Assembly (NCBI GenBank): GCA_943846615.1
Contig: OX044354.1
Location: 558,001-622,000 of the forward strand
Reading direction: 5' to 3'
DNA from: an uncultured Amylibacter sp.
GTDB lineage: Bacteria; Pseudomonadota; Alphaproteobacteria; Rhodobacterales; Rhodobacteraceae
Length of the DNA stretch: 64,000 nt
Part shown: in pieces, positions 26,340 to 36,008 of the stretch
Position numbering within the stretch: the first letter of the stretch is position 1
Layout: each line of letters opens with the position of its first letter
The notes under the pieces: model-generated
What the model saw: only the letters and a program-made list of their open reading frames with translations
The model's database searches: none
What the model was told of the DNA's origin: nothing
Made by a program: the position numbers and the translations under genes

Positions 26340-26954
26340 ATGGAAGGTTTCACATTAGTCGACGGGGGAGCAGCAATTATTTTGCTGATCTCGGCAATAC
26401 TGGCCTATTCGCGCGGGTTGGTTCGCGAATTGTTATCAATTGGTGGTTGGGTTGCCGCCGCAATCAGTGGTTATTTTCTGGCACCACGCGTGGAGCCGTT
26501 AATCCGCGAAGTGCCCGTTTTATCAAATATCATCGGGGAGAGCTGTGAATTATCAATGATTGCGGCATTCGCCATCGTTTTTGCAGTTACATTGATTATC
26601 GTCGCGATTTTCACGCCGTTATTTGCGGGTGCGGTTCAGCGCTCCGCACTAAGCGGATTTGACCAAGGTTTAGGGTTCTTGTTCGGCGTCGTGCGCGGTG
26701 TTGCGTTGATTTTGGTGGCATTGGTTGCCTATAACTTCGTCAACGTAAATGTCGATATGATCGAGAATTCCAAGACCAAGGAAATTTTGGCAGGTTCAGA
26801 AGCGCAAATTCAAGAAGCCATCGAAAAAGACGGTGAAGCAGGCCAAGAGAGCATGTTGGCATGGCTGCAAGGTCGTTACCAAGAGTTGACGACAAACTGT
26901 CAGCCAAAGAGCGACACGCCGCGAATTTCAACGCCAAGTACGACTGGAAACTAG
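26340..26954 (+). CDS. cvpA: CvpA family membrane protein
   Basis: A 204-residue protein with four helices (about 8-28, 34-52, 68-95, 106-130), including the GLVRELLSIGGWV segment of the family, and a soluble C-terminal tail ending in Ser/Thr/Pro. The cvpA-purF order is a classical pairing. Role in colicin V export is historical; a part in envelope stress is likely. A strong terminator follows, so purF is probably read from its own promoter. Confidence 0.9.
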   Translation: MEGFTLVDGGAAIILLISAILAYSRGLVRELLSIGGWVAAAISGYFLAPRVEPLIREVPVLSNIIGESCELSMIAAFAIVFAVTLIIVAIFTPLFAGAVQRSALSGFDQGLGFLFGVVRGVALILVALVAYNFVNVNVDMIENSKTKEILAGSEAQIQEAIEKDGEAGQESMLAWLQGRYQELTTNCQPKSDTPRISTPSTTGN

Positions 26955-26990
26955 TGCGTCATTAAATCAGGCATTTTTGAAAAGTTTTAG

Positions 26991-27022
26991 ACCGCGATGA
27001 CGTGACAGTCATCGCGGTTTTG
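26991..27022 (+). terminator. Rho-independent terminator after cvpA
   Basis: Perfect 11-bp stem ACCGCGATGAC (26991-27001) with a six-base loop and arm 27008-27018, followed by TTTTG. It lies between cvpA and purF. Confidence 0.85.
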
Positions 27023-27063
27023 TCTATATGGGGGTCAGCTGCAAAAACACACGGAAAAAACCC

Positions 27064-28536
27064 ATGCGTCTGTCCGATACCAAGCCGTTCCTGTCCCATC
27101 CCTTTGATGACAATAAATTGAAAGAGGAATGCGGAATATTTGGCGTTAACGGTGTTACCGACGCTGCTAATTTCGTAGCCCTTGGATTGCACGCGTTGCA
27201 ACATCGTGGCCAAGAGGCCGGTGGCATTGTTGTTCACGACGAAGAGCATGGATTTAATTCGGCGCGTCGTTTTGGATATGTCCGCGATCATTTCACCAAA
27301 GAGAGCCTGATGAAAACTTTGCCCGGTGCAAACGCGATTGGGCATGTGCGCTATTCAACAGCAGGCAACAAAGGCCATACCGCGATCCGCGACGTACAGC
27401 CGTTTTTCGGTGAGTTTGCGATGGGTGGTTGTGCCATTGCGCATAACGGTAACCTGACCAACGCCGACGCATTACGCAAAGAATTGATCGAACGCGGTTC
27501 GATTTTCCAAAGCTCATCAGACAGTGAATGCATCATTCACCTGATGGCGCGTTCAATCCATCAAAACCACACAAAGCGTTTGAAAGATGCCCTGTCACGT
27601 GTTGAGGGCGCGTTTTCGGTTGTAGCCATGACACGCACCAAATTGATCGGTGTCCGTGATCCACGCGGCGTACGCCCGTTGGTGTTGGGCAAGTTGGGTG
27701 ATGGTTATGTATTGTCGTCAGAAACATGTGCGTTGGATATTTGTGGCGCGGATTTTGTGCGCCAGATTGAGCCTGGCGAAATGGTTGTGATTGGCCCTGA
27801 TGGCGTCGAGAGTTCATTCCCGTTTGAGCGCACTGCACCGCGCCCGTGTATTTTTGAGAAGGTCTACTTCTCGCGTCCTGACAGTATTTTGGATGGCCAA
27901 TCTGTTTACGAAACACGTCGTCAAATTGGTATCGAGCTAGCCCGTGAAAACCCAGTTGAGGCCGATTTAGTTTGCCCTGTGCCAGACAGTGGCACACCCG
28001 CTGCCATCGGTTTCAGCCACGAAAGCGGTATTCCGTATGGCATGGGTATTATTCGCAATTCATACATGGGCCGTACGTTCATCGAACCCACGGAACAAAT
28101 TCGAAATATGGGCGTGCGTTTGAAGTTGAATGTGAATCGCACATTGATTGAAGGTAAGCGCGTCATCTTGGTTGATGACAGTGTTGTACGTGGCACCACC
28201 AGCCGTAAGATCAAAGAAATGATTTTGGATGCGGGTGCCGCCGAGGTGCATTTCCGCATCGCATCACCACCCACAATGTGGCCATGTTTTTACGGTGTTG
28301 ATACGCCAGAACGTGATCAGTTATTGGCCGCCACCATGACCGAAGAAGAGATGCGCGAACATTTGAACGTTGCCAGCCTGAAATTTATTTCCATGGATGG
28401 TTTGTATCGTGCAAGCGGTGACAAGGCAGGCCGTAACAATGAAAACCCTAGCCACTGTGATGCATGTTTTTCGGGCGAATACCCAGTTTCACCCAGCGAT
28501 CGCATCGCCAAGGGCTTTAAATTGGCGGCCGAGTAA
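27064..28536 (+). CDS. purF: Amidophosphoribosyltransferase
   Basis: A 490-residue enzyme that commits PRPP and glutamine to purine synthesis. The N-terminal Ntn-glutaminase domain has its nucleophile in EECGIFGV (Cys23, after a short propeptide), and the C-terminal phosphoribosyltransferase domain carries VILVDDSVVRGTTS. The ATG at 27064 fits the usual propeptide length; an ATG at 27028 abuts the terminator. The SDR gene starts directly after its stop. Confidence 0.95.
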   Translation: MRLSDTKPFLSHPFDDNKLKEECGIFGVNGVTDAANFVALGLHALQHRGQEAGGIVVHDEEHGFNSARRFGYVRDHFTKESLMKTLPGANAIGHVRYSTAGNKGHTAIRDVQPFFGEFAMGGCAIAHNGNLTNADALRKELIERGSIFQSSSDSECIIHLMARSIHQNHTKRLKDALSRVEGAFSVVAMTRTKLIGVRDPRGVRPLVLGKLGDGYVLSSETCALDICGADFVRQIEPGEMVVIGPDGVESSFPFERTAPRPCIFEKVYFSRPDSILDGQSVYETRRQIGIELARENPVEADLVCPVPDSGTPAAIGFSHESGIPYGMGIIRNSYMGRTFIEPTEQIRNMGVRLKLNVNRTLIEGKRVILVDDSVVRGTTSRKIKEMILDAGAAEVHFRIASPPTMWPCFYGVDTPERDQLLAATMTEEEMREHLNVASLKFISMDGLYRASGDKAGRNNENPSHCDACFSGEYPVSPSDRIAKGFKLAAE

Positions 28537-29190
28537 ATGACTAATACAGAACAGAAAATCGCGCTGGTGACAGGCGCGTCACGCGGTTTGGGCGCAGCGG
28601 TTGCAGAAAAATTAGCGGCGGATGGTTTCCATGTTATCGCCGTGGCCCGTACAGCGGGTGCATTGGAAGAATTGGATGATCGTATTCAGGCGACAGGTGG
28701 CACTGCCACATTAGCCCCATTTGATATTACCGACGAAGATGCCATCAAACGTATGTGTATTTCGGTACATGAACGTTGGGGCGGTTTGGATTTATGGGTG
28801 CATTGCGCCATTCATGCGGCGCCATTGGCCCCAGCCGCACATATTGCGGACAAGGATTGGGATAAGAGTTTTTCAATCAATGTAACTGCCACCGCGCGTT
28901 TGATCGCAAATATAGAGAGCCTGTTGTTGGCGAAATCTGGAACAGTGGTTCACGTTGATGATCCAATGGATGGGCACAAGTTTTTCGGAACCTACGGCGC
29001 AACCAAGGCTGCGCAACGTGCGTTGTTCCAAAGCTGGGCACATGAGAGCGTGAAGACAGGGCCAGAAATAATCATGTTTACGCCAAACCCAATGCCAACC
29101 GCATGTCGGGCACGGTTTTACCCAGGCGAAGACCGCGAACCATTGTTTCATCCAAGTGAAGAAGCAAAGCGTTTGGTCAAAGAGCTGTAA
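28537..29190 (+). CDS. Short-chain dehydrogenase/reductase
   Basis: A 217-residue Rossmann protein. Cofactor motif TGASRGLG (residues about 14-21). The catalytic region keeps Tyr-x3-Lys in TYGATKAAQ, but the Ser normally 13 residues before the Tyr is an Asp/Pro region (VHVDDPMDG) and the usual NNAG is HCAIHA, so activity may differ from classical SDRs. It begins at the base after the purF stop, which suggests co-translation. The purF-SDR arrangement is common in Rhodobacterales. Confidence 0.87.
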   Translation: MTNTEQKIALVTGASRGLGAAVAEKLAADGFHVIAVARTAGALEELDDRIQATGGTATLAPFDITDEDAIKRMCISVHERWGGLDLWVHCAIHAAPLAPAAHIADKDWDKSFSINVTATARLIANIESLLLAKSGTVVHVDDPMDGHKFFGTYGATKAAQRALFQSWAHESVKTGPEIIMFTPNPMPTACRARFYPGEDREPLFHPSEEAKRLVKEL

Positions 29191-29225
29191 TCAACCATCA
29201 TTCGCGCGTCAGCGCATATTGGAAT

Positions 29226-29256
29226 GTGCGGGGGTTACCCCGCACGCCGTTTGTTT
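29226..29256. terminator. Terminator between SDR and PCuAC genes
   Basis: GTGCGGGG (29226-29233) pairs with CCCCGCAC (29238-29245) around a GTTA loop, followed by a T-rich stretch. It lies between convergent genes and probably serves both. Confidence 0.75.
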
Positions 29257-29259
29257 AGA

Positions 29260-29772
29260 TTAGTGAGCGTGTGCCATTGCCGCTTTGCGCTCGTTGTCCA
29301 CGGTCACCGTTACAGGCATTGCTTTGCCGTCGAAAATCAATTCGATTTCCACTTGGTCGCCCGTTTTCAAGGATTGACCAAGGCCCATCAGCATCACGTG
29401 GTTTCCACCGCGTTTGAATTTTGAACGATCACCCGCTTCAACTTCTACACCGCCTTCGATTTCAACCATGGCCATGATGCCATCGCCCTTATCGATGTGG
29501 GTGTGCAATTCCACCTTGCCAGCGATGTTTGATTTCGCCGCAGTTAGATGCACATCCTGATCCGTGCCATTTTCAATCACGAAAAAGATCGCGCCGACCT
29601 TGGCCGTTGGACTGGATGCACGTGCATAGGCATCCACGATCCGCAATTCATTGTGCGTGATTGGTTCCATTTTGCCATATTTCATGGCGTTGTGTTTGCC
29701 AGTGCTGGCGATAAACCACGCGACCAAAACTGCCAAAACGAGGATATAGAGGACATAGAGTTTCTTTTGCAT
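29260..29772 (-). CDS. PCu(A)C copper chaperone
   Basis: A 170-residue protein with an N-terminal membrane or signal segment (LYVLYILVLAVLVAWFIA) and a periplasmic cupredoxin-like domain. The copper ligands of the family are present: KVELHTHIDKGDGIMAM (His and Met) and GGNHVMLMGL (His-x-Met). It should hand Cu(I) to the CuA site of cytochrome c oxidase. The His-rich end AMAHAH may add a metal site. AAGGAG is six bases from the ATG. Confidence 0.9.
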   Translation of the reverse strand: MQKKLYVLYILVLAVLVAWFIASTGKHNAMKYGKMEPITHNELRIVDAYARASSPTAKVGAIFFVIENGTDQDVHLTAAKSNIAGKVELHTHIDKGDGIMAMVEIEGGVEVEAGDRSKFKRGGNHVMLMGLGQSLKTGDQVEIELIFDGKAMPVTVTVDNERKAAMAHAH

Positions 29773-29802
29773 AACTGCTCCTTTTCTATGCATACAAATA
29801 GC

Positions 29803-29830
29803 AAAAAGCCCCGCGAACCGCGAGGCTTTC
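29803..29830 (-). terminator. Terminator after rpmB
   Basis: On the plus strand, AAAGCCCCGCG (29805-29815) and CGCGAGGCTTT (29819-29829) form a stem with one mismatch and a short loop. Read on the minus strand it is followed by a TTTTTGC tail. Confidence 0.75.
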
Positions 29831-29853
29831 TAACTGTTCAAACTGTCGCAGGA

Positions 29854-30141
29854 TTATGCGGCAGCAGATGCTTTTGCGATGTCTTTTTTCACTTTCAAAG
29901 CTTTGTCAGACAATTCAGTGTCTTTCGCTTTGGCCATGAATGCATCCAAACCACCGCGGTGGTCAATTGTGCGCAATGCAGCAGCTGAGATTTTGAATTT
30001 AAATGATTGGCCCAGCACTTCGCTTGCCAAAGTCACATCATTCAGGTTTGGCAGAAAGCGACGACGCGTACGGTTTTTCGCGTGGCTTACGTTATTGCCA
30101 GACATTGGGCCTTTGCCAGTGAGTTCACAACGACGAGACAT
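29854..30141 (-). CDS. rpmB: 50S ribosomal protein bL28
   Basis: A 95-residue basic ribosomal protein. [20 protein letters not shown] is the standard L28 start, followed by [10 protein letters not shown] and a C-terminal basic helix. AAAGGAA lies eight bases before the ATG. The single-gene unit ends in a good terminator. It sits divergent from hrpB. Confidence 0.97.
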   Translation of the reverse strand: MSRRCELTGKGPMSGNNVSHAKNRTRRRFLPNLNDVTLASEVLGQSFKFKISAAALRTIDHRGGLDAFMAKAKDTELSDKALKVKKDIAKASAAA

Positions 30142-30333
30142 GTTGAATTCCTTTGATCTGCGCCATCTGGTAATATTACCAAACAGCAATTGTATATCAG
30201 TGCCGTTCTTTAGGCCGCATCCAATGGGACGTCAAGGGATTCGAAGCGCATCGCGCAAACATTTATCCACTATTTCCAATGCCTATCCATTTTTCGATAA
30301 ACACCCCGTCGTTTTTCCCATATCACAGGTCAT

Positions 30334-32811
30334 ATGAGCCAATTCAAGTTTGATTTACCCATCGATGAAGCCCTACCCGCGTTAATCAACGCGATGCGCG
30401 ATCATCGCCATGCTGTTTTACAGGCGCCACCTGGTGCGGGTAAAACCACCCGTGTTCCGATCGCGTTGCATGAAACGGGCATGTTTACGGGCAAGATATT
30501 GATGTTGGAACCCCGTCGATTGGCCGCGCGTGCCGCCGCCGCACGGCTGGCACAGCATTTTGGTGATGAATTGGGGCAAACCGTTGGTTATCGGATGCGC
30601 GGCGATTCTAAGGTGTCGGCGCATACGAAGATCGAAGTTGTGACCGAGGGTATTTTGACCCGCATGATCCAAAGTGATCCTGAATTGGTGGGCATTGATT
30701 GCATTATTTTTGATGAATTTCATGAACGATCACTGAATGCGGATTTGGGACTGGCGTTATGTTTGGAAATCCGCACAGCCCTGCGTGATGATCTAGCACT
30801 ATTGGTGATGTCCGCCACGTTGGACGCTGCGCCAGTGGCACAATTGATGGGTGATGCACCTATTGTTACGTCAGAGGGGCGGTCATTCCCCGTGGCCCCA
30901 ATCCATCTGCCCCGCCCGTGGGCACGGCCCAATCAACGCGGGCCACGTTTCACCGATGCGATGGCGGATTTGATTGCGCAGGCCAGTCAGGAGGCCGAAG
31001 GATCGATATTAGCGTTCTTGCCTGGTGAAGGTGAGATTAAGACAGTTCAATCAATATTGCAGTCCCGATTGAAAGACATCACCATACACCCGCTGTATGG
31101 TGCGATGCCATTTGCCGATCAACGCCGTGCAATTGCACCCAGCAAGGGGCGTAAATTGGTGCTGGCGACGTCGATTGCCGAAACATCCCTGACAATCGAG
31201 GATATCCGCATTGTTGTGGACGGTGGTCAGGCGCGTCGTGCACGGTTTGATGCGGGGTCAGGGATGTCGCGGCTGGTGACCGAAAAGGTGACCAAGGCAG
31301 AGGCGACGCAGCGCATGGGGCGTGCGGGGCGCGTCAGCGAGGGTATCTGTTACAAGTTATGGACCAAAGGCGAGGAAGGTGGATTGCAGCCCTTTGCTCC
31401 ACCTGAAATCCTGTCCAGCGATCTGACGCCGTTGGTGATGGAATTGGCAGCGTGGGGTGTTGATACGCCTGTTGATTTACCATTTTTAACCCAACCACGC
31501 CCCGCCGATTTTGAACAAGCACAGGCGTTGTTGAAAGAGTTGGGTGCATTGGATGAAAACGGGCGCATCACGAATTTGGGTACGCGAATTGCGCGTGAAC
31601 CGACCCACCCGCGATTGGCCAAAGTTCTGTTGACCGCCAGCGGTGATGCAAATGTGGTCGCCGCATTGATGGAGGCACGCGATATTTTAATGCGCCCTGC
31701 CCCGTTGGATTTTTTATTGCGTGTGAAGGCCGCGAAAAATCCCAAAGGATTCAAACAGGATCATCCCCACAGCATCAACCAAGGCGCGCGCGCACGCGTT
31801 ATGGAAACAGCCAAGAAATTGCGCGCCAAGGGTCGTGATGATCTGAGCATCGCGCAGATGGCAGCGCTGGCGTATCCTGATCGTATTGGGTTGCATCGCG
31901 CGGGTGATGCGCCGCGATTCCTGTTGTCAGGTGGCAAAGGAGCCGTTGTGGACGCAGGTGATCCATTGGCCAGCCAAAGGATGATCGTGGCGATTGATTT
32001 GGATGGGGATGCCAAAGAGGCCAAGCTGCGCATGGGTATTGCGATTTCAGAGGCAGAGGTGCGCGAGCTGTATGCCGATCGCATCAGGGACGTGAAGTTT
32101 TGTGAATGGTCTAAACGCGATGCCAAGGTATTGGCGTTAGAGCAATCACGTTTGGGTGCGCTGGTGCTGGCACAGAAGAATTGGAAAGATTGTGATCCCG
32201 ATGCAATGGCGCTGGCCATGTTGGATGGGATCAAGGATTTGGGGCTGAATGTTCTGCCATGGGGCAAGCCTGCGCGATTGTTGTTGGCGCGGATTAACAA
32301 ATTGGTCGCGGACGGTGCTGATTTACCTGATTGCAGCGATGCGGCGTTGATGGAACGCATTGATGAGTGGTTGTTACCGCATTTGGGCGGTCTACGCAGT
32401 AAGGCGGATTTGTCCAAGTTGGATATGGGTGCGATTATCAACAGCCTGTTGTCATGGGACGAAAACAATCTGCTGAACCAGCTGTCGCCGCCATATATTA
32501 TTGCGCCGACAGGCACGAAGATGATGGTGGATTATAGTGGTGAGCAACCCAAAATCGCTGTGCGCTTGCAGGAACTGTTTGGGATGACGACGCATCCCAC
32601 CATTGGCCCGAAACGCACGCCTGTTTTGATTGATCTGTTGTCGCCTGCACAGCGTACCGTGCAAACGACGGCGGATTTGCCGGGATTTTGGAAAACATCA
32701 TATGACGACGTGCGCAAAGATATGCGTGGGCGCTATCCGCGCCATCCTTGGCCAGACGACCCAACACAGGCTGAACCAACGCGGCGTGTAAAGAACCCCC
32801 GCAAACGTTGA
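30334..32811 (+). CDS. hrpB: ATP-dependent helicase HrpB
   Basis: An 825-residue DEAH-family RNA helicase. Motif I PPGAGKTTRVP (about residues 35-45), motif II with DEFHERSLNADL (DEFH in place of DEAH), motif III SATLD, motif VI QRMGRAGR, then HA2/OB regions and the HrpB C-terminal domain (about 680-825; FGMTTHPTIG, LDLLSP-type end). Role in bacteria is unclear. It is convergent with the exporter gene, two bases apart. Confidence 0.94.
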   Translation: MSQFKFDLPIDEALPALINAMRDHRHAVLQAPPGAGKTTRVPIALHETGMFTGKILMLEPRRLAARAAAARLAQHFGDELGQTVGYRMRGDSKVSAHTKIEVVTEGILTRMIQSDPELVGIDCIIFDEFHERSLNADLGLALCLEIRTALRDDLALLVMSATLDAAPVAQLMGDAPIVTSEGRSFPVAPIHLPRPWARPNQRGPRFTDAMADLIAQASQEAEGSILAFLPGEGEIKTVQSILQSRLKDITIHPLYGAMPFADQRRAIAPSKGRKLVLATSIAETSLTIEDIRIVVDGGQARRARFDAGSGMSRLVTEKVTKAEATQRMGRAGRVSEGICYKLWTKGEEGGLQPFAPPEILSSDLTPLVMELAAWGVDTPVDLPFLTQPRPADFEQAQALLKELGALDENGRITNLGTRIAREPTHPRLAKVLLTASGDANVVAALMEARDILMRPAPLDFLLRVKAAKNPKGFKQDHPHSINQGARARVMETAKKLRAKGRDDLSIAQMAALAYPDRIGLHRAGDAPRFLLSGGKGAVVDAGDPLASQRMIVAIDLDGDAKEAKLRMGIAISEAEVRELYADRIRDVKFCEWSKRDAKVLALEQSRLGALVLAQKNWKDCDPDAMALAMLDGIKDLGLNVLPWGKPARLLLARINKLVADGADLPDCSDAALMERIDEWLLPHLGGLRSKADLSKLDMGAIINSLLSWDENNLLNQLSPPYIIAPTGTKMMVDYSGEQPKIAVRLQELFGMTTHPTIGPKRTPVLIDLLSPAQRTVQTTADLPGFWKTSYDDVRKDMRGRYPRHPWPDDPTQAEPTRRVKNPRKR

Positions 32812-32813
32812 TG

Positions 32814-33770
32814 TTATTTGCGCATACGTCGCGCACGGATCATTGCACCAACACGCAACCAACCGCCCAATTCGCGTGAACGTGAACGCAACACTGGTGT
32901 GTGCTCGGATCCCGATGCCCCGCTTTCGCGCAGGACGATGTACAGGCCGCTGGCGATAATCACCCCTGCGCCGATAATTGTGGATTGATCCATCGTTTCA
33001 TCAAATAGGAAATAGCCAAACAGGCTGGCCCATATGATTTGCGAATACTGCATTGGGGCGACGATTGCCGCCTCGCCCATGCGATATGCGGCGATGACGA
33101 AGAATGTGGCGACCAGGCCAAGGGCGGCAACCATGAAGGAAATGCGAAGATCCTGTATTGGCATCGGCGTGTAGTCAAAATTCATTGCGACCCCCATCAC
33201 TGCAAAGGTCAGGATCATAGGGTAGATCATCAGAACAACCAAACGTTCATCTTGGCCGACTTTGCGAACAATGACTGATGCGATGGCCCCACAAAGAGCA
33301 GCACCAAGGGCCGCCAAGTGCCCCAGTTCAAGTGACACATCATCAGGGCGCAATACGATCAGAACACCGAACAGACCAACAAACACAGCCATCCAACGAT
33401 GGAAACCAACGTTTTCGCCCAGAATTGGTATGGACAGCACCGTGATCAACAAAGGCATCGCGAATAAGATGCTGTAAACCTGTGCCAAGGGGATTGTGGA
33501 AAAAGCATAGAACGCAAAAATGCCAGAAAACATCGTGGCAATCGTGCGTATGCCAGACCACATCGGGTGTACGGGAACCAATGTCCCCGGCTTTGCGTCT
33601 TGTATCATGATCATGGTAACCAGCGGCAAACCAAACAAAACATTGAAAAATACGATTTGGAATGGTGAATAATCCGCGCCCAATATTTTCACCAAAACAT
33701 CGTGGGTCGCATAGATTGCAAATGCGATAAGGGCAAACAGTGCTGCCTTGGTGTTGGATTTTTGTTGCAT
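32814..33770 (-). CDS. DMT superfamily (EamA) transporter
   Basis: A 318-residue membrane protein with ten predicted helices in two EamA repeats (about residues 7-130 and 145-270), with the typical GALLCG-like (ALGAALCGAIASVIVRKVG) inter-repeat region and the C-terminal ASLFGYFLFDETMD motif. It is a presumed drug or metabolite exporter. The start at 33770 gives a normal N-terminus; ATG 33779 is possible. The C-terminal 35 residues are cytosolic and basic. Confidence 0.87.
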   Translation of the reverse strand: MQQKSNTKAALFALIAFAIYATHDVLVKILGADYSPFQIVFFNVLFGLPLVTMIMIQDAKPGTLVPVHPMWSGIRTIATMFSGIFAFYAFSTIPLAQVYSILFAMPLLITVLSIPILGENVGFHRWMAVFVGLFGVLIVLRPDDVSLELGHLAALGAALCGAIASVIVRKVGQDERLVVLMIYPMILTFAVMGVAMNFDYTPMPIQDLRISFMVAALGLVATFFVIAAYRMGEAAIVAPMQYSQIIWASLFGYFLFDETMDQSTIIGAGVIIASGLYIVLRESGASGSEHTPVLRSRSRELGGWLRVGAMIRARRMRK

Positions 33771-33795
33771 GGGAACCATTCCAATCATCATAAAC

Positions 33796-33823
33796 GCAAA
33801 ACGCCCCTGCAATGCAGAGGCGT
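33796..33823 (-). terminator. Terminator after the DUF6280 gene
   Basis: ACGCCCCTGC (33801-33810) and GCAGAGGCGT (33814-33823) form a stem with one mismatch and an AAT loop. On the minus strand it is followed by a TTTTGCGTTT tail. Confidence 0.7.
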
Positions 33824-33845
33824 CGCAAAATCTATTTAACTGTGT

Positions 33846-34160
33846 TTAAGCGGCTTCTTTGGCCGCTGCTTGGCGTTCGCTCTCTTCGCGAGAGAGTGCC
33901 ACAGATGTACGCACACCTTTTTCAACGAAACCCATCATGCCAGTAACACAACGTTCTGTTGGCTCGATGCCAGCGCACATCAATACTTCGCGGCCATCGC
34001 GTGAGCGTGCCCAGCGTGCGATTGATTCAACACCGTTGCCGTATTTCTTGTCGTCCGCGATCGCATCATCCAATGCGGCCAGAACTACAGCGGCAAACAA
34101 CTTCTGCGAGCGTTTCCCTTGGTCGTTTGTGTAGGCAGTATCGTCTACGAAATCAAACAT
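33846..34160 (-). CDS. DUF6280 family protein
   Basis: A 104-residue soluble protein; the segments QGKRSQKLFAAVVLAALDDA, YGNGVESIARWARSRDGREV and GMMGFVEKGV match the DUF6280 family found almost only in Rhodobacterales. AAAAGGA precedes the ATG. The C-terminus is charged and helical. Function unknown; the high conservation in the order suggests a core role. Confidence 0.85.
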   Translation of the reverse strand: MFDFVDDTAYTNDQGKRSQKLFAAVVLAALDDAIADDKKYGNGVESIARWARSRDGREVLMCAGIEPTERCVTGMMGFVEKGVRTSVALSREESERQAAAKEAA

Positions 34161-34367
34161 GCTGTCGTCCTTTTCTTATTGTAATTTGTAACGTTAGCGC
34201 AATATGACGATATTAAGGCGATTCGGTACCCCAGTACGCACATAGCTACCATGCGTCAGACGCATAGCAGGATTTAAAGTTGAACAGAATACGCCTACTT
34301 GTCGTAAGGCTCTTCTGAATATATAGGTCGGGGTGATAATATTTCAATCCTAACAAGGTCCTAACAA

Positions 34368-34931
34368 ATGCCAAAAATAAACGGTAACGAAATTCGCATG
34401 GGTAACATACTGGAACACAACGGTGGTTTGTGGATTGCAGTGAAGATCGATCACGTGAAACCCGGCAAGGGCGGCGCGTTTGCACAGGTGGAATTGAAGA
34501 ACCTGCGTAATGGGTCAAAATTGAACGAACGTTTCCGTTCAGCCGATAAGGTTGAAAAAGTTCGTTTGGAGCAAAAAGATCAACAGTTCCTGTATGAAAA
34601 CGACGGCATGTTGGTATTCATGGACACGGAAACATACGACCAGATCGAATTGCCTGCGGATATTCTGGGCGAACGCCGCCCATTGTTGCAGGACGGCATG
34701 ACCATCCAGATCGAATACCACGAGAGCGAAGCGTTAAGCGCGGCTCTACCCAAGAAGGTAACATGTAAGGTTGTGGAAACAGAGCCAGCAATCAAAGGTC
34801 AGACAACCGCTAACAGTTTCAAGCCCGCTGTTTTGGACAATGGTTTGCGCATTATGGTGCCGCCGTTCATCGAACAGGACACTGATATCGTGGTTCACAC
34901 GGAAACAATGGAATATTCAGAGCGCGCTTAA
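34368..34931 (+). CDS. efp: Elongation factor P
   Basis: A 187-residue translation factor that relieves stalling at polyproline. Three beta-barrel domains: KOW-like N-terminal (residues 1-64, with the modification-loop region [10 protein letters not shown], Lys36 at the tip), OB domain II (about 67-125) and OB domain III (about 130-187; [15 protein letters not shown]). EpmA-type lysylation enzymes are not visible here. A strong terminator follows. Confidence 0.97.
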   Translation: MPKINGNEIRMGNILEHNGGLWIAVKIDHVKPGKGGAFAQVELKNLRNGSKLNERFRSADKVEKVRLEQKDQQFLYENDGMLVFMDTETYDQIELPADILGERRPLLQDGMTIQIEYHESEALSAALPKKVTCKVVETEPAIKGQTTANSFKPAVLDNGLRIMVPPFIEQDTDIVVHTETMEYSERA

Positions 34932-34990
34932 TCTTTCGTTATGGCCTCTGCCGTAAATTGATCAAGAACCGCTGAGTTCAAAGGTGTAAG

Positions 34991-35021
34991 CCCCGCTCGA
35001 TCGCTCGAGCGGGGATTTTTT
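34991..35021 (+). terminator. Rho-independent terminator after efp
   Basis: Perfect 10-bp stem CCCCGCTCGA (34991-35000), TCGC loop, arm 35005-35014, then ATTTTTTAT. It overlaps the end of convergent metF and may serve both. Confidence 0.9.
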
Positions 35022-35901
35022 ATGCGACTTTGTGCAAACGCAATTCAGATGGGGTGCGACCCAATGCGTGGCATACTGTTTTCGTCAGGGATGGGTCATT
35101 TAGAGTGTAGAAGTGTAGGTCTTCGACACCCTCGTTCAACAGATCATCGCATAGCTCGGTACAGATCGAGATCGATAGTAGGTCATGTTCTTCTTGGTTG
35201 GTTGCGTTTTCAAACGCCTTGTCCAGCCAATCAGGGGTAAAGGCACCACAACGCGCGGAGAATGATTTGGTTTTCTTCCAGTTTTCAACGGGCAAGATAC
35301 CTGGAATGATTTTTTGCGTGATGCCAGCGGTCACGCATTTATCGCGAAAGCGCAAAAAATCATCGGATTCGAAGAAGAATTGTGTGATTGCGCTGTGGGC
35401 ACCCGCGTCGAATTTCGCCTTTAGCATATCGATGTCGGCGTTTTCATTTGCCGCCTCTGGGTGGGTGTGGGGATATGCGGCGACGCGCACCTTGAAATCA
35501 CCCGTATCGGCCAGTGCGGAAATCAATTCCAGTGACGACTGGAAACCGTCAGCTGTTGGTTGAAAACCTGCATCCGCATCGGATGGATCACCGCGCAGGG
35601 CGACGATTTGGCGTGCGCCTGCGTCTTTGTATGCTTGGGCAACGTCCATGACCTGTTCACGTGTTGCATCAACACATGTCAGGTGGCCTGCAACATCCAT
35701 ACCATATTCGCGGTTAATCACATCAACGGCGGCACGTGATACATCACGCGTAGAACCGCCCGCACCATAAGTGACAGAAACAAAGGAAGGATCAAGTGTC
35801 GCTAATTGTTCAATCGTGCGCCACAGCTTGAAACTGGCGTTTAGGTTGCGTGGTGGGAACACCTCGAACGAGAGACCAAAGGCGGGATCGGTAATTTTCA
35901 T
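35020..35901 (-). CDS. metF: 5,10-methylenetetrahydrofolate reductase
   Basis: A 293-residue FAD TIM-barrel enzyme that reduces methylene-THF to methyl-THF for methionine synthesis. Visible landmarks are FGLSFEVFPPRN (catalytic Glu), SVTYGAGGSTRD, HLTCVDATRE, ALRGDPSDA and QFFFESDDFLRF. AGGAC lies upstream of the ATG. It is divergent from a LysR regulator that I identify as MetR-like; two MetR-type boxes lie between the genes. Confidence 0.95.
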   Translation of the reverse strand: MKITDPAFGLSFEVFPPRNLNASFKLWRTIEQLATLDPSFVSVTYGAGGSTRDVSRAAVDVINREYGMDVAGHLTCVDATREQVMDVAQAYKDAGARQIVALRGDPSDADAGFQPTADGFQSSLELISALADTGDFKVRVAAYPHTHPEAANENADIDMLKAKFDAGAHSAITQFFFESDDFLRFRDKCVTAGITQKIIPGILPVENWKKTKSFSARCGAFTPDWLDKAFENATNQEEHDLLSISICTELCDDLLNEGVEDLHFYTLNDPSLTKTVCHALGRTPSELRLHKVA

Positions 35902-35950
35902 TTTTCATAAGTCCTATCAGCGTTAGGGGCTTATCCAACAATTTGCCTAT

Positions 35951-35994
35951 TGAATCAAATTCATATATTTAATAACCAACATGCAATGCATTCA
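35951..35994. promoter_or_regulatory. MetR-type operator sites between metF and metR
   Basis: TGAATCAAATTCA at 35951-35963 matches the enterobacterial MetR consensus TGAA-N5-TTCA, with A in the centre as that consensus requires. A second copy, TGCAATGCATTCA (35982-35994), has one mismatch in the left arm. They lie 50-93 bases upstream of metF and 15-58 bases upstream of the regulator gene. Confidence 0.7.
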
Positions 35995-36008
35995 CATTAG
36001 GATTTCCA

